Shown: positions 12,388 to 17,961 of the stretch, in pieces
How the letters are laid out: each line of letters begins with the position of its first letter
How positions within the stretch are numbered: the first letter of the stretch is position 1
From: CAIJZX01 sp043766165
GTDB lineage: Bacteria; Patescibacteriota; Patescibacteriia; SBBC01; CAIJZX01
DNA length: 17,961 nucleotides
Direction of reading: 5' to 3'
NCBI GenBank assembly: GCA_043766165.1
Contig: JAYUIJ010000090.1
Span: forward strand, 1-17,961
Made by a program: the position numbers and the translations under genes
The notes under the pieces: model-generated
Told to the model about the DNA's origin: nothing
The model's database searches: none
The model's input: only the letters and a program-made list of their open reading frames with translations

Positions 12388-12645
12388 ATGGACATTCGTG
12401 ATCAAAAGTTCGCTTGGAATTTCGTCGGCTCTCTCTTGATCATCGTCGGCCTGGCGGTGATTGGGGTGGCACTCTATGCTTTGTTTGGTCCGAAAGGAGG
12501 AGTGGAACCGCCGAGTTACTATCTCGGTCTGGCCGCCGCAATTGTTTTGCTGCTGATGTTCGGCGCGGCGTTGATCATCTACGGCGTATTGGGCTTTATC
12601 GAACTGCGTCGGTTAGAACGAGGCGAAAAACCCTTGTTCCGGTAA
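12388..12645 (+). CDS. two-span membrane protein, 85 aa
   Basis: Not recognised. GGAGG stands 6 nt before the ATG at 12388, so I prefer this start to an upstream in-frame one at 12322 that would run through element T3. Two hydrophobic helices are clear (about 11-33 and 45-70), joined by a short GPKGGVEPPS loop. The C-terminal tail RRLERGEKPLFR is basic and should face the cytoplasm, which predicts both termini inside. It is the only membrane protein of the unit. Confidence 0.75.
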   Translation: MDIRDQKFAWNFVGSLLIIVGLAVIGVALYALFGPKGGVEPPSYYLGLAAAIVLLLMFGAALIIYGVLGFIELRRLERGEKPLFR

Positions 12646-12676
12646 AGCAATAAATTCCCTCAAAAGGAGGTAAACA

Positions 12677-13066
12677 GTGTTTCGTCGGATTGAAGTTATT
12701 GCTTGTGCCGGTCGTTGGGATTTGCCTCGCCGTGAATACGGTCTGCCAGTTCGGTGGGGCGCACAGATTCTTAACGCCATGAGTGATCTACCATTACCTA
12801 GTCACCGACATGGACGACGCACGCATGCCGGCGGCAGAGTACTTCGCTACTTCTTTACGGAAGCCGGTTGGCGACGTTTTAGACATCAACAGCTGGCTGC
12901 GGCACGAGCAGCCGAAGTTCGTGCTCGAGTTATTACAACCAAGGAGCGTAATTCGCGAGTTCGTGTCTACTACCGCGATCGCTGGCAGGTGCTGATCGGT
13001 TTTGGTACCCATCCCACTCGTTTCTTTGACCGTCGCCAACCTCAAGTGGCACTTGAGTCCGACTGA
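12677..13066 (+). CDS. basic hypothetical protein, 129 aa, GTG start
   Basis: Not recognised. AAAGGAGGT lies 5 nt before the GTG at 12677, one of the strongest SDs in the window. The protein is very rich in arginine (for example VRARVITTKERNSRVRVYYRDRW), so nucleic-acid binding is plausible. The stop is followed directly by the SD of the 122-aa gene. A caution: from 12783 to 12995 another frame (GTG start, no SD) has a more ordinary amino-acid make-up (YHYLVTDMDDARM), so a frameshift, an overlapping gene or an assembly error is possible in the middle. Confidence 0.55.
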   Translation: MFRRIEVIACAGRWDLPRREYGLPVRWGAQILNAMSDLPLPSHRHGRRTHAGGRVLRYFFTEAGWRRFRHQQLAAARAAEVRARVITTKERNSRVRVYYRDRWQVLIGFGTHPTRFFDRRQPQVALESD

Positions 13067-13079
13067 AGGAGGTGAATGA

Positions 13080-13448
13080 ATGGAAGAAGCTTTGCAGCTG
13101 CTTCGTGAGTTGCGCGCCATGGCTCCGGTTGCTGAAGAGCAGCTTGAGCGATTGCTGGACACACTTCAGCAATCGGACGTACCCTACGTGACGCTCTATT
13201 GCCCATCGTCCAGTTCTGACGGTTGGTGGTTAATGCGTCGCGCGTACGTATTCACTAAGCGCATAGATACTCACGACTTCGTCTGGACAGTAATTCCTCG
13301 AGCCGGTCTGATGCTCTTTGACCGCGAGGGGAAGAATCCTGTTCAGTTTGAAGAGTGGGATCCGGAAGCAGATCTGTTTACCTGCGAAGCGCTTGATGAA
13401 GGGGCGACGAATATGCGTCCCGACGAGCGCGAACGCACGTGCAGATAA
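13080..13448 (+). CDS. hypothetical protein, 122 aa
   Basis: Not recognised. AGGAGG stands 7 nt before the ATG, with 13 nt between it and the previous stop. The N-terminal 30 residues are a charged amphipathic helix (MEEALQLLRELRAMAPVAEE), followed by beta-like stretches (VPYVTLYCPSSSSDGWWLM, FVWTVIPRAGLMLFD) and an acidic C-terminal part. There is no membrane segment. It is the last gene of the unit; the T4 element and the terminator follow. Confidence 0.72.
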   Translation: MEEALQLLRELRAMAPVAEEQLERLLDTLQQSDVPYVTLYCPSSSSDGWWLMRRAYVFTKRIDTHDFVWTVIPRAGLMLFDREGKNPVQFEEWDPEADLFTCEALDEGATNMRPDERERTCR

Positions 13449-13573
13449 TCTGCTGACGTCTTCGCCAGGCTTTGCAATCGAGCTCCGCTCGAGCCTGACG
13501 TGAGTGGGGATCCATGTGAAATGATCGCGGCTAGCCACCGGATCTATAACCATGGGCGAGACCACAGCATCAC
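13449..13573 (+). ncRNA. structured 3' region before T4
   Basis: About 125 nt without a gene. It has a compound hairpin: ACGT and CAGGCT (about 13455-13473) with AGCCTG and ACGT (about 13493-13502), enclosing CGAGC/GCTCG. A later GCCACCGGAT resembles the 3' strand of the first stem in modules B and C, but the rest of the module cannot be traced. Confidence 0.4.
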
Positions 13574-13641
13574 GCACAAGACCTAAAAAATCTTGTGCCT
13601 CTCCCCGAGTTGTTGATGGAGGATCAACAGCTCAGGGAGAG
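13574..13641 (+). ncRNA. twin-hairpin element T4
   Basis: Hairpin 1: GCACAAGA (13574-13581)/TCTTGTGC (13591-13598). Hairpin 2: CTCTCCC (13599-13605)/GGGAGAG (13635-13641), C.A mismatch (13606/13634), then an 11-bp stem GAGTTGTTGAT (13607-13617)/13623-13633 with loop GGAGG. Where T1 and T2 have a U-A pair in the outer stem, T4 has C-G. No gene follows, only the terminator. Confidence 0.7.
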
Positions 13642-13662
13642 CGTTCGTCAAATCGCCTTACC

Positions 13663-13702
13663 AAAAAAGCATCGACCTTCGGGCCGGTGCTTTTCTTTTT
13701 TT
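13663..13702 (+). terminator. strong intrinsic terminator of the small-gene unit
   Basis: A 12-bp stem with one mismatch (13665-13677 with 13682-13694), closed by a UUCG tetraloop, flanked by an A-run and followed by TTTTCTTTTTTT. Confidence 0.9.
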
Positions 13703-13722
13703 ACAGATTATCCATAACGAAA

Positions 13723-13752
13723 CGCAGCCTGGGGTTTAAACCCCAGGCTGCG
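13723..13752 (-). terminator. 30-bp perfect palindrome after the pyrophosphatase gene
   Basis: CGCAGCCTGGGG (13723-13734) is followed by TTTAAA and its exact complement to 13752. It lies 23 nt beyond the pyrophosphatase stop. On the minus strand TTTCGTT follows, a weak U-tract, so it is a likely terminator or RNA 3'-end stabiliser. Confidence 0.65.
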
Positions 13753-13775
13753 TGGCTGTAGTACCGAGAATGTTC

Positions 13776-15845
13776 TTAGACGAACAGCGCAGCTAACACA
13801 AGTGTCAATGTTGCAAGCAACTTGATGAGCACGTGCAATGACGGACCCGCAGTATCCTTAAACGGATCGCCGACGGTGTCACCAACAACGGCGGCGGCGT
13901 GAACCGCAGTTTTCTTTCCTTGGACGACGCCATTTGTATCTTTGAATTCACCGGATTCAATATACTTCTTGGCATTGTCCCAAGCGCCACCAGCGTTGTT
14001 CATGACCAGGGCCATGATCACACCAGCAATCGTACCGACCATCAACATGGCGGCGGCGGCTTCGGCACGGAGAATTAATCCGACAGCGATTGGCACGGCG
14101 ATCGCGATGATGCCAGGTAAGACCATTTGCTTGAGTGCACCACGGGTCGTAATATCAACGGCCTTACCGTAATCTGGTTGATCAGTTCCAGCCATGATAC
14201 CCGGTTTTTCGCGGAACTGGCGGCGGACTTCTTCGATGATGTAGCCAGCCGTTTTACCAACCGCGCGCATTGCCAGTGAGCTAAACAAGAAGACTAACAT
14301 TGCACCGATGAACGCGCCGATGAAGACTTTGATGTTCGCTAAGTCGACAGTAACTAAATGTACTTGTTCAAGATACGCCGAGAAGAGTAAGAAGGCGGCG
14401 AGAGCAGCGGAACCAACAGCGTACCCTTTGGTCAACGCTTTGGTCGTGTTCCCAACCGAATCCAAACGATCAGTAATTTTTCGGGTTGCTTCTGAACCGT
14501 TCGACATTTCGACGATACCGCCGGCATTGTCAGTAATCGGACCAAAGGTGTCCATGGCTAAGACGTACATAGCGGTGACTAACATACCAATCGTGGCGAC
14601 GGCTGTACCATACAATCCACCGTGTTCAATGCCCGAGGCATGACCAAGAGCAAATGAACCCCAGAGAGCGGCGCTGATGACAATAACTGGTGCAGCAACG
14701 TTTTCGAAACCGACAGCTAAGCCAGAAATAATTGTCGTAGCCGGACCAGTTTCCGCGGCGCGGGCAATTTCTTTGACCGGGCGGTATTTGTGGTCAGTGT
14801 AATACTGAGTTAAGAGCAAGAAGGCAATGCCCATCAAGACACCGACAACACCAGCGGCGAAGAACCACAGGTACTGGTCGCCAAGCATCATTTTTGTAAC
14901 GATGTACAACGCGACGACACCAAGCACGGCAGTAATATAGTATCCGCGGTTCAAGGCGTTCATTGGATCTTCGTTGTCTTTGGCTTTGACCATGAAGACA
15001 CCGACAGCTGAAGCGATCATGCCGCAGGCCTGAACGACGAGCGGGAAGAGAATGCCTTTGTACCCGAAGGCTGGGAATAAAGCCACACCGAGAATCATCG
15101 CCCCGATATTTTCGGCGGCGGTTGATTCAAATAAGTCAGCTCCGCGACCAGCGCAGTCACCCACGTTATCGCCGACCAAGTCAGCGATCACGGCTGGGTT
15201 ACGTGGATCATCTTCCGGAATTCCGGCTTCAACTTTTCCGACTAAGTCAGCGCCGACGTCAGCGGCTTTGGTGTAGATACCACCTCCGAGCTGGGCGAAC
15301 AACGCAACTAACGAAGCGCCGAATGCAAAACCGATAATCGCGGCCGGTACTTCACGCAGATCAAAACCTAACCACTGGGTGTACACAAATAACAGCGCCG
15401 ATAATCCGAGCAATGTTAATGAAGAAACCAACATGCCTTCAACCGCGCCGCCACGAAGAGCAGCGGACATAGCTTTTTGAATGCTACCGGACTCAGCCGC
15501 AGCCGCGACTTTTGAGTTAGCACGAACTGAGACATACATACCCATATAACCAGCGATCCCGGAGGCAATCGCACCAATCAAGAAGGCGATCGAGGTTTCC
15601 CAGGCTAAGGCTGGTTTTCCGGTCGCCATGTAGACGACGAAAATTAAGACTGCAATGCCGGCGGCAATATAGGCAATCGTCGTGTACTGTCGTTTTAAAA
15701 ACGCATTTGCGCCGGCGCGAATCGCGTGGGCAACTTTCATCATCGCTTCGTTACCTTCCGGCAAGCGATTGACTAAACGAGTCATGACCCAGGTCATCAC
15801 CAGGCCGATGACGCTGATGCTGAGTGTGAAGTAGAGAAAATTCAT
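13776..15845 (-). CDS. hppA: K+-independent proton-pumping membrane pyrophosphatase
   Basis: A 689-aa integral membrane protein with about 16 helices that hydrolyses pyrophosphate and pumps protons across the membrane. The catalytic blocks are all present: DVGADLVGKVE (196-206), DDPRNPA (212-218), GDNVGD (225-230) and DTFGPITDNAGG (432-443). In GNTTK (465-469) the fifth residue is lysine; in this family lysine there marks the K+-independent, H+-pumping class, while alanine marks K+-dependent enzymes. The length is normal. The ATG lies 26 nt after the nusA stop with no SD; TAGAAC ends 9 nt before the ATG, so it may also have its own leaderless-type start. Such enzymes save energy from biosynthetic pyrophosphate. 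Confidence 0.96.
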   Translation of the reverse strand: MNFLYFTLSISVIGLVMTWVMTRLVNRLPEGNEAMMKVAHAIRAGANAFLKRQYTTIAYIAAGIAVLIFVVYMATGKPALAWETSIAFLIGAIASGIAGYMGMYVSVRANSKVAAAAESGSIQKAMSAALRGGAVEGMLVSSLTLLGLSALLFVYTQWLGFDLREVPAAIIGFAFGASLVALFAQLGGGIYTKAADVGADLVGKVEAGIPEDDPRNPAVIADLVGDNVGDCAGRGADLFESTAAENIGAMILGVALFPAFGYKGILFPLVVQACGMIASAVGVFMVKAKDNEDPMNALNRGYYITAVLGVVALYIVTKMMLGDQYLWFFAAGVVGVLMGIAFLLLTQYYTDHKYRPVKEIARAAETGPATTIISGLAVGFENVAAPVIVISAALWGSFALGHASGIEHGGLYGTAVATIGMLVTAMYVLAMDTFGPITDNAGGIVEMSNGSEATRKITDRLDSVGNTTKALTKGYAVGSAALAAFLLFSAYLEQVHLVTVDLANIKVFIGAFIGAMLVFLFSSLAMRAVGKTAGYIIEEVRRQFREKPGIMAGTDQPDYGKAVDITTRGALKQMVLPGIIAIAVPIAVGLILRAEAAAAMLMVGTIAGVIMALVMNNAGGAWDNAKKYIESGEFKDTNGVVQGKKTAVHAAAVVGDTVGDPFKDTAGPSLHVLIKLLATLTLVLAALFV

Positions 15846-15871
15846 ACTGGTACGGTTCTAGTGATAAATAA

Positions 15872-17293
15872 TTATGAAGTTGATTTGTCGTCGACTGGCG
15901 CTTCTTCTGGGAGTTCGGTTGGCGTGACTTCTTTTGGTGTTTCGGAGATTTCTCCTTCAGCAACTTTGGCGTCAGTCGCTTCCGCGGTTGGAATATCCTC
16001 AGACGGCGCTTCTGGTGTCGCAGCTACTTCATCCGACGCAGCAACAGCGGAGTCGGAAGCGGAGGCATCCGAGCTGGTTGGCACCGCCCCGCTGTCTCCC
16101 ACGAGGTCAATTTTCCAGCCGGTCAACTTAGCAGCTAGGCGGACGTTTTGTCCAGCTTTACCGATGGCCAGCGACAATTGGTCATCTTTGACTTCCGCGA
16201 TACATGAATGTTCGACTTCGTTCAATTTGATGGAAATAACTTTGGCTGGTGAGAGCGCGTTCGTGATGTACTTGATTGGATCATCTGACCATTCGATGAT
16301 ATCGATTTTTTCACCGCCAAGTTCAGAGATAACAGTTTGGACGCGCGTTCCACGTTGACCGACGAGCGAACCAACCGGATCAATATTTTTCGTGTCTGAC
16401 CAGACCGCTAACTTTGTTCGTAAGCCGGCTTCACGGGCGATTGATTTAATCGTGACTGAATCATTTTGTAATTCCGGGACTTCAAATGTAAATAATTTTC
16501 GGACCATTTCCGGATGCGCGCGTGAGACAACAATTTCTGGGCCACGCGGTGTCATGTTGACGGCGACTAGAAATACTTTGATGCGATCACCGGCGTTGTA
16601 CCGTTCACGCTGCACTTGTTCTGGCGGCGGCATGATCGCGGTCGTGTGTCCCAAATCAATCAAGACCATCCGACCTTCAGTGCGCTGAACCATAGCCGTT
16701 AACATTTCGCCTTCACGGCCTTTATATTCTTTGTAGACAATATCACGTTCTGCTTCTCGAATGCGTTGAATAACTACTTGCTTCGCCGTTTGCGCGGCCA
16801 TGCGTCCGTACGCAGCTGGCGGAAATAATTCGGTGCGAATTTCGCTGCCGAGTTCATACGTATCACCAAGTTTCTTCGCTTCACTCAAGGCAATATGTTT
16901 CTTCGGATCAAAACGCTCTTCGGCCATAGCGGCGGTCGTCGCGGCATCAGCCGGGGCAGTTTCAGCAGCAGCCATACGCTTCGCTTCTTCTTCCGCGCGT
17001 TTAGCTTCTAAATATTCTTCAAGCTTACCGCCAGCTTCGGCCTCTTCACGGCGCTTCTGCTCGGCTTGAAATTCTTTGTAGAGACTATTTTCAACAACAG
17101 TCTTAGTATCAAAAACTTTGCTCGTCCCGTCGTCGACATTAAATTCAGCGACCACGTTCTCATTCGGCTGACCAAAATCTTTCCGATAGGCCACGGCTAA
17201 CGCGGCTTCGATCGTCTCGATGACCGATTGGTACGGAATGTTTTTTTCCGCACAGATTTCTTCAATGGCCTGCTTTAAGGGTGACTGTGCCAT
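15872..17293 (-). CDS. nusA: transcription termination/antitermination factor NusA
   Basis: A 473-aa NusA, which binds RNA polymerase and nascent RNA to control pausing, termination and antitermination. The N-terminal RNAP-binding domain (1-155) starts LKQAIEEICAEKNIPYQSVIETIEAALAVAY-like (here split in two) and carries a charged Ala/Glu/Lys insertion at about 76-128. S1 domain at about 197-260, KH1 with GSLVGQRGTRV (308-318), KH2 with LSLAIGKAGQNVRLA (373-387). The C-terminal 70 residues are an acidic Ser/Ala/Pro/Glu tail without known fold, in place of the AR repeats of E. coli. No SD is seen; an extended-type promoter lies about 60 nt upstream. rimP and infB are not in the window on the visible sides; the pyrophosphatase follows instead. 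Confidence 0.95.
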   Translation of the reverse strand: MAQSPLKQAIEEICAEKNIPYQSVIETIEAALAVAYRKDFGQPNENVVAEFNVDDGTSKVFDTKTVVENSLYKEFQAEQKRREEAEAGGKLEEYLEAKRAEEEAKRMAAAETAPADAATTAAMAEERFDPKKHIALSEAKKLGDTYELGSEIRTELFPPAAYGRMAAQTAKQVVIQRIREAERDIVYKEYKGREGEMLTAMVQRTEGRMVLIDLGHTTAIMPPPEQVQRERYNAGDRIKVFLVAVNMTPRGPEIVVSRAHPEMVRKLFTFEVPELQNDSVTIKSIAREAGLRTKLAVWSDTKNIDPVGSLVGQRGTRVQTVISELGGEKIDIIEWSDDPIKYITNALSPAKVISIKLNEVEHSCIAEVKDDQLSLAIGKAGQNVRLAAKLTGWKIDLVGDSGAVPTSSDASASDSAVAASDEVAATPEAPSEDIPTAEATDAKVAEGEISETPKEVTPTELPEEAPVDDKSTS

Positions 17294-17351
17294 GGGTAAA
17301 TAGGTAAGTAGGTAGTCAAATAAGCCAGTTCAGTCAAGAACTAGTAGGTAG

Positions 17352-17380
17352 AGACTAGCATTAGGGGGATTTTTTGTCAA
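17352..17380 (-). promoter_or_regulatory. nusA promoter
   Basis: On the minus strand TTGACA (17375-17380), a 17-nt spacer ending in TGC and TAGTCT (17352-17357). The RNA start is near 17345, giving a leader of about 50 nt full of TAC/CTA words and without an SD. Confidence 0.55.
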
Positions 17381-17382
17381 TG

Positions 17383-17412
17383 AAAAACCCGACTCCTCCA
17401 AGGGTCGGGTTT
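17383..17412 (-). terminator. intrinsic terminator of the 120-aa gene
   Basis: A 9-bp stem AAACCCGAC (17385-17393)/GTCGGGTTT (17404-17412). On the minus strand the T-run TTTTT follows, and the nusA promoter begins 2 nt later. Confidence 0.85.
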
Positions 17413-17426
17413 CTAAAAGAGCATGC

Positions 17427-17789
17427 CTATTTTTCTTCTGGTTGGTCCGGATACAACTGACAAATGGCCTGGTAAATGTATTCCGTCATCAGATGCGTAC
17501 CCTGAATGCTGGGGCCGTTGATGTACGGTGCTTGGATGACCCAATACCAAGCCCGGCTGTGCTTATACTTGTCTTCGACTACGACGGACGGGTCGAGTTC
17601 CATAGCTAACTTGATGACAGCCATCTTGTCTAGTCCGAGATCGTTCAAAACACTGACGATGTTCTTGTGCCTCTGCCAGCGCTGGTCCTCGTCCGAAGAC
17701 CCGGTATGAATGTGCTCCGTACAGAAACAGCCTTGCTCACAGACGATCATCTTGACCATAGACAGCGTGGTTTCCCGGCTAATTTTCAT
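17427..17789 (-). CDS. Cys/His-rich hypothetical protein, 120 aa
   Basis: Not recognised. The ATG has a perfect SD (AGGAGG, 17796-17801, 6 nt spacing). The N-terminal part carries C17, C21, C23, H26 and H28 in CEQGCFCTEHIH, a likely metal-binding cluster. A helical region (HKNIVSVLNDLGLDKMAVIKLAMEL) follows, then an aromatic stretch (SRAWYWVIQAPYINGP). There is no membrane segment. It has its own terminator and lies just upstream of nusA on the same strand, but is transcriptionally separate. Confidence 0.75.
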   Translation of the reverse strand: MKISRETTLSMVKMIVCEQGCFCTEHIHTGSSDEDQRWQRHKNIVSVLNDLGLDKMAVIKLAMELDPSVVVEDKYKHSRAWYWVIQAPYINGPSIQGTHLMTEYIYQAICQLYPDQPEEK

Positions 17790-17820
17790 GTATGTCCTCC
17801 TGTTATAAGGTACGCTTCAA

Positions 17821-17857
17821 TCTTGAGAACATCAGCAATTTGCTGATGTTCTCGAGA
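17821..17857. other. 17-bp hairpin upstream of the 120-aa gene
   Basis: GAGAACATCAGCA (17825-17837) and its exact complement (17841-17853) flank a 3-nt loop. Four more pairs on each side (one G.U, on the plus strand) extend the stem to 17 bp. There is no T-run on either strand. It lies between the partial gene at the right edge and the 120-aa gene; it could be an RNA-end stabiliser, a processing site or an operator. Confidence 0.5.
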
Positions 17858-17903
17858 AATGTAACCAGTTTTATCGAGACTGGTCGGAACTCGATTGGAG
17901 GAA

Positions 17904-17961
17904 TTACTTGATAACGATGTCTTCAACTTTGAAGAGGGCCTTGATAGCATCGCTGGCTTTC
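17904..17961 (-). CDS. C-terminal end of an unidentified protein (5' end outside window)
   Basis: The minus-strand frame ending in TAA at 17904-17906 is open to the window edge and reads KASDAIKALFKVEDIVIK. Eighteen codons are too few to name it. The codon pattern and lysine-rich end look like a real gene end. Confidence 0.5.
   Translation of the reverse strand, partial: KASDAIKALFKVEDIVIK

Noticed and set aside
17802..17807. TATAAC as -10 of the 120-aa gene
   Set aside because: An RNA start 6-8 nt further on would remove the AGGAGG that directly adjoins it, and no -35 fits.
1..17961. CRISPR array, tRNA genes or insertion sequences
   Set aside because: No regularly spaced direct repeats, no cloverleaf with a TTCRA arm, and no transposase frame were seen.

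Overview
The window looks like a chromosomal segment of a bacterium with a small, densely packed genome, using the standard bacterial code (TGA is a stop at several gene ends). A candidate-phyla-radiation (Patescibacteria) type organism is my best guess. It rests on the gene mix: a NusA with a long charged insertion, a K+-independent membrane pyrophosphatase, a TrmB-like regulator, NYN and PlsC proteins, and many orphan small proteins. No rRNA or other marker gene is present, so this is inference. Several recognisable genes have a -10 box only 6 to 10 nt before the ATG and no Shine-Dalgarno (SD) sequence (leaderless style). The orphan genes have strong SD sequences.

Layout. 1-818: 5' part of an MmeI-like single-chain restriction-modification enzyme, leaving the window. 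964-1587: NYN nuclease. 1755-3212: PaaK/CapK-type adenylate-forming ligase, preceded by a 32-codon upstream ORF that copies its own N-terminus. 3495-3962: orphan gene. 3976-5893: a single and a tandem PlsC acyltransferase. 6017-7334: three orphan genes in two units. 7417-8652: two small membrane proteins plus a 31-codon start fragment of a paralogue. 8741-9487: TrmB-like regulator.

9500-13702 is the most unusual part. An AT-rich spacer carries two divergent promoters. Leftward runs a roughly 395-nt terminated RNA whose only SD-preceded ORFs are two four-codon ORFs (Met-Gly-Ser-Gly and Met-Gly-Gly-Gly). Rightward runs a roughly 3.6-kb unit from one promoter to one terminator. It has seven small orphan genes (56, 72, 77, 78, 85, 129 and 122 aa), and nearly half of it is non-coding. 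That non-coding part holds three copies of a roughly 200-nt structured RNA module (A, B, C) with compensatory base changes, and four copies of a twin-hairpin element (T1-T4) with an invariant C.A mismatch. I do not recognise these RNAs; they are the main candidate for an undescribed system.

13776-17293: K+-independent H+-pyrophosphatase and nusA on the minus strand. 17427-17789: a Cys/His-rich orphan gene. 17904 to the end: the last codons of a further minus-strand gene.

How the genes may work together: the PlsC proteins fit acyl transfer in membrane lipid or envelope synthesis, and the ligase may activate a carboxylic acid. The pyrophosphatase recovers energy from PPi, and NusA governs transcription pausing and termination. 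The twin hairpins of the 10-13.7 kb unit could be cis RNA signals for transcription or RNA processing, but nothing in the sequence proves this.
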